From: Chloroflexota bacterium
GTDB lineage: Bacteria > Chloroflexota > Dehalococcoidia > JAUQQI01
Direction: 5' to 3'
Length of the DNA: 8,302 bases
Assembly (NCBI GenBank): GCA_030549955.1
Contig: JAUQQI010000044.1
Coordinates: 19,878-28,179, forward strand
Shown: piece after piece, positions 1-5,347 of the stretch
Layout of the letters: each line of letters opens with the position of its first letter
Numbering within the stretch: position 1 is the first letter of the stretch
Translations under genes and position numbers: made by a program
Notes under the pieces: generated by a model
The model's database searches: none
The model's input: only the letters and a program-made list of their open reading frames with translations
What the model was told of the DNA's origin: nothing

Positions 1-91
1 TCCGTACCGCTGGGAGCTTGAGAAGCTCTCGGGCGACGTCTGGGAAGAGTACCAGCAAAAGCTGGCCGCCGGTCTGGTCACGGACTGGTAG
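1..91 (+). CDS. C-terminal end of an unrecognised protein (partial)
   Basis: An open frame enters from the left edge. Its first whole codon is at position 2, and it runs 29 codons to a TAG at 89-91. The visible tail reads from PYRWELEKL to LVTDW; it is charged, has three tryptophans, and looks like a soluble helical C-terminus. I do not recognise the family. The frame is believable because the next gene begins 22 bp downstream with a good ribosome binding site, which fits an operon, and because the competing frame over the same bases lacks its own well-placed start. It could be the main enzyme that the small downstream proteins serve, but that is inference from position only. Confidence 0.6.
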   Translation, partial: PYRWELEKLSGDVWEEYQQKLAAGLVTDW

Positions 92-100
92 CCGATTTCC

Positions 101-109
101 GGGAGGTGG
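101..109 (+). promoter_or_regulatory. Ribosome binding site for the 75-residue Cys protein
   Basis: GGGAGGTGG lies just upstream of the ATG at 114. It resembles the anti-Shine-Dalgarno complement AGGAGGTG. It decides the start of the following gene in favour of 114 over the in-frame ATG at 18, which lies inside the upstream coding sequence. Confidence 0.7.
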
Positions 110-113
110 CGCG

Positions 114-341
114 ATGCCCGAGCTGACGCCGGAACAGTTCCTGGCGCAGGTCCTGGTACCCGAGAAGCAGACGGATCATATTTGCTGGCAGTGCAGGCAC
201 CTGAAGCCGGTCCTGAAGGGATCCCGTTTTCCGCCGGCCGATATTATCGGCTGGTGTATGAAGATCCACTGGCCGTTTTACTGGTGCATTCCCGAGCATA
301 AAGTCATAAAGCGCTGTTACGCCTTCGAACCGAAGGCTTAA
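114..341 (+). CDS. Small five-cysteine protein of unknown function (75 aa)
   Basis: This is a 75-residue protein with no signal peptide or membrane segment. Five cysteines sit at residues 24, 27, 48, 58 and 68, giving C-x2-C-x20-C-x9-C-x9-C, and the protein ends RCYAFEPKA. The second half is rich in tryptophan and aromatics (GWCMKIHWPFYWC). Such a pattern suits a small iron-sulfur or zinc protein. A loosely similar layout (CxxC, later cysteines, last one followed by an aromatic residue) occurs in the small HiPIP-like subunits of fumarate-adding glycyl radical enzymes, but I see no sequence match that would justify that name. The start at ATG 114 follows GGGAGGTGG. The gene is followed after 12 bp by the next small gene, so it is probably co-translated with its neighbours and may be an accessory subunit. 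Function is unknown. Confidence 0.8.
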   Translation: MPELTPEQFLAQVLVPEKQTDHICWQCRHLKPVLKGSRFPPADIIGWCMKIHWPFYWCIPEHKVIKRCYAFEPKA

Positions 342-346
342 AGGAG
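341..346 (+). promoter_or_regulatory. Ribosome binding site for the 90-residue gene
   Basis: AAGGAG overlaps the last base of the upstream TAA stop and lies seven bases before the ATG at 354. Spacing and sequence are near ideal and confirm that start. Confidence 0.7.
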
Positions 347-353
347 CCCGAAG

Positions 354-626
354 ATGGCCGACGCCAACGGCCTCCTGGAGCTCGTCCGGCTGAAGCGGAT
401 GGTCGTAGCCTGGAAGGAGTCGTACCTGCGGTCGGGGCCGGCTGAGTCTGCCGAGCTCGTGGCCCGGGAATTCTGGGGGGAGCTCGACGAGTATATTTAC
501 CCTTACCTGCGCAGGCTGCGCGAGACCGGTTATATCGACAACTCGAACTGGGACGACTTCTGGGAGTTCTGCCGCCAGCAATGGGAAGAACTTATCCAGG
601 CCGTCGAAGGAGGGTGCCATGCCTGA
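354..626 (+). CDS. Small acidic, aromatic-rich protein of unknown function (90 aa)
   Basis: This is a 90-residue soluble protein that I do not recognise. It is predicted by eye to be mostly helical. Residues 1-40 form a leucine/arginine-containing stretch, and residues 40-82 are strikingly rich in Trp, Tyr and acidic residues (WGELDEYIYPYLRRL, then NWDDFWEFCRQQWEEL). Two cysteines (73 and 88) are too few for a cluster site on their own. The ATG at 354 follows AAGGAG seven bases upstream. Its end overlaps the start of the following gene by 8 bp, a sign of translational coupling. The compact helical build and the position between two other small genes suggest a subunit or assembly partner in a multi-protein complex, but nothing in the sequence proves this. 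Confidence 0.8.
   Translation: MADANGLLELVRLKRMVVAWKESYLRSGPAESAELVAREFWGELDEYIYPYLRRLRETGYIDNSNWDDFWEFCRQQWEELIQAVEGGCHA
607..616 (+). promoter_or_regulatory. Strong ribosome binding site for the 151-residue gene
   Basis: AAGGAGGGTG is a near-perfect complement of the 16S rRNA 3' end and sits inside the end of the preceding gene, five bases (measured from GGAGG) before the ATG at 619. It is among the strongest translation signals in the window and suggests high expression of the 151-residue protein. Confidence 0.75.
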
Positions 627-1074
627 GAAGTGCCGGGTGGTCGTCTGCGGCTTCGACCCGATGATTGTCCGGGGGTATGTTCGCACGGGCGAGCGTGCCC
701 TCTGGTGGTACTTGCCCGATGAACTGTACGAGGACTACAAGGTGAGGCCAGGGGATATTGTGGCCGGCCGGCTCCTCGGCATCTACGACGGTGACGGCCG
801 CAAAGTCGAGACACCGAACGAGCCTTTCGAATGGAAGACCTCCCGGGAAACGGGCCTGGCGGTCGTTCTGCCACCGAACGTTATCTCCAGGTACAGGCTG
901 ACCGAATTCCACTTCCTGGAGCTGAGCATCGAGAAGATCCTTCGCCAGCCCGAATCGAACGAGGACGAGGGCAAGCTGGAGGAGGTGGAGGTTTACCCCG
1001 GCGAGGAGCGGCGGCGGAAGTGGTGGCCCGACGAGGCGATGAAGCTGGGTTATAAGCTCGCCTACGTCGAGTAA
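619..1074 (+). CDS. Protein of unknown function, probably beta-rich (151 aa)
   Basis: This is a 151-residue soluble protein that I do not recognise. The N-terminal two thirds alternate short hydrophobic strands with turns (CRVVVCGFD, VRPGDIVAGRLLGIYDGDG, TGLAVVLPPNVISRY), which looks like a small beta-barrel or beta-sandwich. Residues 107-135 are highly charged and acidic (ESNEDEGKLEEVEV). The tail from 132 is basic then aromatic (EERRRKWWPDEAMKLGY). Two cysteines lie at residues 5 and 10. The start is fixed by AAGGAGGGTG upstream and overlaps the preceding gene by 8 bp. The MBL-TPR gene begins 17 bp after its stop. With its two small neighbours it forms a trio that probably acts with the truncated upstream protein or with the CoA ligase pathway; this is inferred from position alone. 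Confidence 0.82.
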   Translation: MPEKCRVVVCGFDPMIVRGYVRTGERALWWYLPDELYEDYKVRPGDIVAGRLLGIYDGDGRKVETPNEPFEWKTSRETGLAVVLPPNVISRYRLTEFHFLELSIEKILRQPESNEDEGKLEEVEVYPGEERRRKWWPDEAMKLGYKLAYVE

Positions 1075-1091
1075 GAGACTGGGGGCCGGGA

Positions 1092-2267
1092 ATGGGTGGC
1101 GCGGGCTCGGAGCCCACCGGCTGGGTGCCCCTGGGGGAGCTTTCGGGGCGCCGTGACCACTTCTTCGACCGGATCCTGTTCTTAAAGGGTTATGATTTTT
1201 CCAGTAATATTTACGTCCTCCGGGGCGAGCATCTGGCCCTGGTCGACGCCGGCAACGATTACACGGCCTTCCTTGAGCTTTTCAGGCTCGGTTTTAAGCC
1301 GGCCGACATCAGGCAGGTTCTCCTCACCCATACCCACAACGACCACGTTATGGGCGTGGTCGAGCTGGTGCGGGCCTACCCCAGTTTTGGCCAAACCGGA
1401 TTCGAGCTGATCTTTCATGAGGCTGCTCCGCCGAACCTGAAAGCCTTTGCTGACACCTTCGGCGCCCGGGCGGTGGAAGTGCGGGGCGGGGAGGTCCTGC
1501 AACTTGCGGGCATGCCCTGGGAGGTTATCCACACCCCCGGCCATACGGCCGATGGGATCTGCCTCTACCACGCCGCAAGCCGCACCCTTCTCACTGGCGA
1601 CCTGGTCCTGCCGGATGCCATCGCCGCGCCCGACGACTTCGCCGGGGGCCGGCTGGACCAGTATCTCCTCAGCCTGCGGGCGCTTTTGAGGCGGGAGGTC
1701 GACAATGTTCTGCCCGGGCACGGCCGGCCTGTCATCGGGAGTGGCCGGCGGGCAATCGAGGAGACTTACGAGGGCGTCATCCTGCGGTTTACCGGCGAGG
1801 ATGCCCTGCCGGGCTGGCTCGACCGGGCGGCCGAGCTGGTAGCCAGAGGCTTTCTGGACGAGGCCCTCTTCTGTTGCCGGCGGGAGCTGGAGGCCTGGCC
1901 AGGAAGTATCCGGGCCCTGGAGCTCCAGGGCCTCTGCCTTAACGACCTGGGCCGCTTTGACGAGGCGATTTTGGCCTTCGACCGGGCCCTGGCCCTGGAC
2001 CACCGCCGGGCCCTGGCGCTGGCAGGCAAAGGTTACGCCCTGATGGGTCTTGGCCGCTACACCGAAAGCGTCGCCTGTTTCGATGCGGCTCTGGCTCAGG
2101 ACCCCGGGCTGAAAGAGGCCCTGGTTTACAAGGGTCTGGCCCTGTACCTGGCTGGCCGCTACGATGAGGCCCTGGATATCGAGGCCTTCCGGACCGAATT
2201 CACCGGACGCCTCAAGCAGGAGCTGCAAAAAGTTAAAAGGGGGGGTGAAAGTGGTGATAAGCCCTGA
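1092..2267 (+). CDS. MBL-fold metallo-hydrolase with C-terminal TPR array
   Basis: The 391-residue protein has two parts. Residues about 25-235 are a metallo-beta-lactamase-fold hydrolase with a complete metal-ligand set: THTHNDH (His80, His82, Asp84, His85), His151 in TPGHT, Asp170 in TGD and His210 in PGHG. This set normally binds two metal ions, and such enzymes hydrolyse thioesters, lactones or phosphodiesters; the glyoxalase II-like arrangement makes a thioesterase-type role possible. Residues about 243-360 hold TPR helices in 34-residue steps (243-276, 277-310, 311-344, and a shortened fourth from 345), a protein-interaction surface. No signal peptide or membrane segment is seen, so it is cytoplasmic. 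The ATG at 1092 is preceded by a mediocre GGGGG-type site, so the exact start is less sure than for its neighbours. It overlaps the CoA ligase start by 17 bp, suggesting coupled translation. The MBL and TPR assignments are firm; the substrate is unknown. Confidence 0.9.
   Translation: MGGAGSEPTGWVPLGELSGRRDHFFDRILFLKGYDFSSNIYVLRGEHLALVDAGNDYTAFLELFRLGFKPADIRQVLLTHTHNDHVMGVVELVRAYPSFGQTGFELIFHEAAPPNLKAFADTFGARAVEVRGGEVLQLAGMPWEVIHTPGHTADGICLYHAASRTLLTGDLVLPDAIAAPDDFAGGRLDQYLLSLRALLRREVDNVLPGHGRPVIGSGRRAIEETYEGVILRFTGEDALPGWLDRAAELVARGFLDEALFCCRRELEAWPGSIRALELQGLCLNDLGRFDEAILAFDRALALDHRRALALAGKGYALMGLGRYTESVACFDAALAQDPGLKEALVYKGLALYLAGRYDEALDIEAFRTEFTGRLKQELQKVKRGGESGDKP
2239..2248 (+). promoter_or_regulatory. 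Ribosome binding site deciding the CoA ligase start
   Basis: A purine-rich GGGGGGGTGA lies within the end of the MBL-TPR gene. It points to the tandem GTG codons at 2251 and 2254 as starts. It rules against the much earlier in-frame ATG at 2164, which would read through the preceding gene. Choosing between the two GTGs is not possible by eye: 2254 has slightly better spacing, while 2251 is the first. Confidence 0.7.
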
Positions 2268-3921
2268 GTTTGAACGGTTTCTGCCGCCCCGTGAGCTCTG
2301 GCCGACCCGAACCTACACCTTGCCCGAATTGTCATATCCGGACCGTCTGAACCCGGTCGAGGAGCTCCTCGAAAGGCAGGTGGCCGCAGGCCGTGGGGAC
2401 CGGACGGCGGTCCTGTTCGAAGACCAGCGGATCTCTTACGAGCAGCTTTTTAACCAGAGCCGGCGGCTGGCTGCCAGCCTGCAGGACCTGGGCATTGGTC
2501 CCGGCGACCGGGTAATCCTGCGGCTGCCTAATATCCCGCCTGCCGTGGTGAGCAATTTCGCCCTGCTGGTCATTGGCGCGATTCCGGTTCCGACTTCCCC
2601 CCTCTTTTCCCGGACGGAGCTCGCCCACGTGGCCCGCGACTGCGAGGCGGTCGCCCTGATCGTTGCGGCGGCCCTGCTGGGCGAAGTTGAGGCCGCCCGG
2701 GATGCCCTGACGACCGTCAAGCACATCGTGGTGGTTGGGGGCGACTGGCCGGCCCTGGCTGAACGGGGCTACCTCAATTACGCCGAGCTGGTCAGGGCTG
2801 GTCGGGAGGAGGTTCCCCTGGTCCGGCGGCCACGGCTGGACCCGGCCGTTCTGCTCTACACGTCCGGTACAACCGGGTTGCCGAAGGGCACTGTCCATCC
2901 GGTTGAGGAGCTGCTCATCGTTCCGGATGTCTTCGGCCGCTACGGCTGGCGGGTGCGGGAGGATGACGTTATTGGTGGCTCGGCGCCCATTGCCTTCGGC
3001 GCCGGCTACTCAACCTTTATCACCATCCCGTATCGTTTCGGGGCGGCGGCCTCGCTGGTGGCCCGGTTTGACCCGGAGAAGATGTTCCAGACGATCCAGG
3101 ACCATCGGGTCACCATCCTGACCCTGCCGCCGACGGCCTACCGCAAGATGCTGCAGGTGCCCGATGCCGAGAAGTATGACCTGTCGAGTCTGCGGCTCTG
3201 CACCGGCGGCGGCGAGTCCCTGACCGCCCAGACTTATTACGACTGGAAGGCCCGCTTCGGGCTGGAGATCTTCGAGGGGTTCGGTACCACCGAGATGATG
3301 TATGTCTTTGTTTCGAACGTGGTCAACCTGAAGGCGAAGCCGGGCTCCTTCGGTCAGCCGGTCCCCGGCTACGAGGTGAAGGTCATCGACGAGGACGGTC
3401 GGGAATTGCCGCCGGGTGAGGTGGGTCTGATGGTGGCCCGCGGCCCGACCGGCACCCTCTACTGGCGGGACGTCGAAAAACAGCGCCGGGCCGTCTGGAA
3501 CGGCAGGAACCGGGTTGGTGACTTCGTTTACCGGGATGAGGACGGCTACTTCTGGTTCGTCTCCCGGGAAGACGACATTATCAAGACCTCGGGCTACCGG
3601 GTCGGGCCGGAGGAGATTGAGGAAACCATAAAGCAGCACCCGGCCGTGGCGGATGTCGGTGTGGTTGGTGTCCCGGACCCGGTTCGCGGCCAGAATGCCA
3701 AGGCCTTTGTTGTTCTGAAGCCGGGCTACACCCCTGAACAGGTCAGGCCGGAGGACATAATCGAGTTCTGCCGGGGTAAAATCGCAACCTACAAGCTGCC
3801 CCGGGAGGTGGAATTCGTGGCCGACCTGCCACGGACCCCTACCGGCAAGCTTCTCCGCCGGCTCCTGCGAGCCCAGGTTGAACAGCCCGCCGGGCCGGGC
3901 CGGGCCGATGCCGGCAGTTGA
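2251..3921 (+). CDS. AMP-forming aryl/acyl-CoA ligase (benzoate/2-aminobenzoate-CoA ligase-like)
   Basis: The 556-residue protein belongs to the ANL adenylate-forming superfamily. It would activate a carboxylic acid with ATP to an acyl-adenylate and then to the CoA thioester, in the cytoplasm. The motifs are complete: P-loop YTSGTTGLPKG (203-213), FEGFGTTE (341-348), GDF at 423-425, the hinge SREDDIIKTSGYRVGP (438-453), and the C-terminal PRTPTGK with catalytic Lys533. Length and the IGGSAPIAF and TLPPTAYRKML stretches resemble the benzoate and 2-aminobenzoate-CoA ligase group, so an aromatic acid is the leading guess, but related ligases act on other acids. The start is GTG 2251 (or 2254) after a strong purine-rich site. 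It overlaps the MBL-TPR gene by 17 bp and the alpha/beta hydrolase by 14 bp, so the three are probably translationally coupled. The last 15 residues after the catalytic domain are a Gly/Pro/Ala tail of no clear role. The family call is firm; the substrate is uncertain. Confidence 0.93.
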   Translation: MVISPEFERFLPPRELWPTRTYTLPELSYPDRLNPVEELLERQVAAGRGDRTAVLFEDQRISYEQLFNQSRRLAASLQDLGIGPGDRVILRLPNIPPAVVSNFALLVIGAIPVPTSPLFSRTELAHVARDCEAVALIVAAALLGEVEAARDALTTVKHIVVVGGDWPALAERGYLNYAELVRAGREEVPLVRRPRLDPAVLLYTSGTTGLPKGTVHPVEELLIVPDVFGRYGWRVREDDVIGGSAPIAFGAGYSTFITIPYRFGAAASLVARFDPEKMFQTIQDHRVTILTLPPTAYRKMLQVPDAEKYDLSSLRLCTGGGESLTAQTYYDWKARFGLEIFEGFGTTEMMYVFVSNVVNLKAKPGSFGQPVPGYEVKVIDEDGRELPPGEVGLMVARGPTGTLYWRDVEKQRRAVWNGRNRVGDFVYRDEDGYFWFVSREDDIIKTSGYRVGPEEIEETIKQHPAVADVGVVGVPDPVRGQNAKAFVVLKPGYTPEQVRPEDIIEFCRGKIATYKLPREVEFVADLPRTPTGKLLRRLLRAQVEQPAGPGRADAGS

Positions 3922-4633
3922 AAGGCTACCTTACGGTTCGGCCGGAAGCTTCGGCGGCTGGCTGGTAAGCCCCGAGCGGCCCCGGGCCGGGGCCGTGCTC
4001 ATCCACGGTTACGGGGGCTCGAAAGATAGCCTGCTGGGCCTGGGGCTGGTCCTGGCTGAGGCGGGCCTGGTTGCCCTGTGCATTGACCTGCCGGGGCATG
4101 GCGAACACCCGGCCCCGCTGAGTGAGGGGGCTCTGGCTGAGGTCGAGGCGGGCCTGGCTTACATGCGGCGGTATGGTCGGGTTGGGGTCGTCGGCCACAG
4201 CCTGGGCGGCCGGCTGGCCCTCCACAGTAGCGCCGACGCGGTCGTCGCCGTCTCGCCGGCGGTGCCAAAGGGGGTCTCCCCGGAAGGCCAGCTGATGTTC
4301 ACCCGGTTGCCTAGCCCCCGGGTTCGGGAGCCCTACCCCGGTTACGTCCTGGCACTGCTGGGCCGGCTGGGAAAGCCGCCTGTATCTGACCGGCCGACCC
4401 TGCTCATCAGCGCCCGGTACGATATTGGAACCCTCCGGGAAGGTATCCGGGAGCTGGCAGCTGGGGTGCCGGCCGCCGAATACCTGGAACTGGAAACCGA
4501 TTTACGGGCGCCGGTGGAGTTTGGCCACCCACTGGCAGATTATCTGCCCTACTGGCTTAACCACGGGGAGCTGGTCACCCACCCTGAGGTTTACCGGCGC
4601 GTGCCTGCCTGGCTCGGCCGGCACCTGGGCTAG
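3908..4633 (+). CDS. Alpha/beta-hydrolase fold protein
   Basis: This 241-residue enzyme has the classic alpha/beta-hydrolase elements. HGYGGSKD (33-40) forms the oxyanion-hole region, and CIDLPGHGEHP follows strand 4. The nucleophile elbow is GHSLGG with Ser98. Asp172 in SARYD is the likely acid, and His219 in LNHGELVTHPEV is the best catalytic His, judged by its distance from the C-terminal helix (His207 is an alternative). It probably hydrolyses an ester, thioester or C-C bond. There is no signal peptide or lid-type insertion of note. ATG 3908 is chosen over a TTG at 3878 because the extra residues would be a low-complexity Gly/Pro stretch lying inside the ligase gene; no strong ribosome site is seen for either, so coupling to ligase translation is likely. 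The stop codon is shared on the opposite strand with the LivF gene. The specific substrate cannot be told. Confidence 0.88.
   Translation: MPAVERLPYGSAGSFGGWLVSPERPRAGAVLIHGYGGSKDSLLGLGLVLAEAGLVALCIDLPGHGEHPAPLSEGALAEVEAGLAYMRRYGRVGVVGHSLGGRLALHSSADAVVAVSPAVPKGVSPEGQLMFTRLPSPRVREPYPGYVLALLGRLGKPPVSDRPTLLISARYDIGTLREGIRELAAGVPAAEYLELETDLRAPVEFGHPLADYLPYWLNHGELVTHPEVYRRVPAWLGRHLG
4630..4633. other. Shared CTAG stop palindrome of two convergent genes
   Basis: The TAG of the alpha/beta hydrolase (4631-4633, + strand) and the TAG of the LivF gene (4632-4630, - strand) are read from the same CTAG tetranucleotide. There is no intergenic base between the two operons and no T-rich hairpin terminator around the junction. 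Confidence 0.95.
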
Positions 4634-5346
4634 AACAGGAGGCGGGCAAGGATATCGCCGGTGCGGAGCTCGGCCGGTGGGCCCGCCACCACTACCCGGC
4701 CGGCGTTCAGCACGTAGACCCGGTTGGCCAGGTCGAGGATCCGGTTGACGTGCTGGCCGGCGACAATAATGGTTGTTCCTTCGGCGCAGATGCTCCGGAG
4801 GGCCCGGCAAAACTGGTCGGCGACCCCACGTCCCAGCCCGGCAAACGGGTCGTCCAGTAGCAGAACCACGGGCCGGGCCATCAATCCCCGGGCGAGGGCG
4901 AGTATCTGCTGCTGACCGCCACTCAGCTCCCGGGCCTGGGCGTGCTGGCGCTGGCCGAGGACGGGAAACAGCCGGTAGATCACCCCCAGACTCCGGTTCA
5001 GGTAAGCCCGGGCCCGGGGAACGTGGGCGCCAATCCGCAGGTTCTCGGCCACGGTCAGGTCCAGAAACAGGTGGCGGCCTTCGGGGATGTAAACCAGGCC
5101 GCGGCGGGCAACTTCTGCCGGCCCCAGGTGCTGGATTTCCTCCCCCCGCAGCAGGATCCGGCCGCCGACCGGCCGGATGAGGCCGGCGACCGCCTTGAGC
5201 AAGGTGGTCTTGCCGGCGCCGTTAGGCCCCAGCACCCCAACTATTTCCCCGGGGCCGGCGGTGAAAGAGACCTCCTGCAATACGACCTGACCATAGTAGC
5301 CCGCCGAAACCTGTCGGCCTTCAAGGATAACCGGCTCCGGCCTCAC
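4630..5346 (-). CDS. livF: Branched-chain-type ABC importer ATPase, LivF-like
   Basis: This 238-residue cytoplasmic ATPase is of LivF length and type. It has an aromatic A-loop (Tyr17, Tyr18), Walker A GPNGAGKTT (40-48), the LivF-type IPEGRHLF at 87-94, signature LSGGQQQ (141-147) and Walker B VVLLLDD (160-166). It would pair with the LivG domain of the upstream fusion protein to drive import. Two positions are unusual. The residue after the Walker B aspartate, normally the catalytic glutamate, is Asp166 (LLLDDPF), and the usual LVEQN-type switch region reads IVAGQH (194-199). The GTG at 5346 is chosen because it lies one base after the upstream stop, has GAAGGGGAAGAGG nearby, and gives normal LivF length. 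An ATG at 5424 would add an unrelated extension inside the LivG region. Substrate specificity resides in the binding protein, not here. Confidence 0.93.
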   Translation of the reverse strand: MRPEPVILEGRQVSAGYYGQVVLQEVSFTAGPGEIVGVLGPNGAGKTTLLKAVAGLIRPVGGRILLRGEEIQHLGPAEVARRGLVYIPEGRHLFLDLTVAENLRIGAHVPRARAYLNRSLGVIYRLFPVLGQRQHAQARELSGGQQQILALARGLMARPVVLLLDDPFAGLGRGVADQFCRALRSICAEGTTIIVAGQHVNRILDLANRVYVLNAGRVVVAGPPAELRTGDILARLLF

Positions 5347-5347
5347 C

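Noticed and set aside
1182..2228. A 348-codon open frame antisense to the MBL-TPR gene
   Set aside because: It lies wholly opposite a gene with complete MBL motifs and TPR repeats. Its product is low in recognisable structure, and long antisense frames are expected in G+C-rich coding DNA.
2164..2250. Upstream ATG at 2164 as start of the CoA ligase
   Set aside because: The added residues are Ser/Pro/Arg-rich and come from reading the TPR region in another frame. A strong ribosome site precedes the GTG pair at 2251/2254.
3010..3639. A 209-codon open frame antisense to the CoA ligase
   Set aside because: It is opposite conserved ligase motifs, has no recognisable domain and no supporting ribosome site; it is a codon-usage shadow.
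3878..3907. TTG at 3878 as start of the alpha/beta hydrolase
   Set aside because: It adds only a Gly/Pro/Arg low-complexity stretch within the ligase gene and has no good ribosome site; the ATG at 3908 begins just before the conserved fold.
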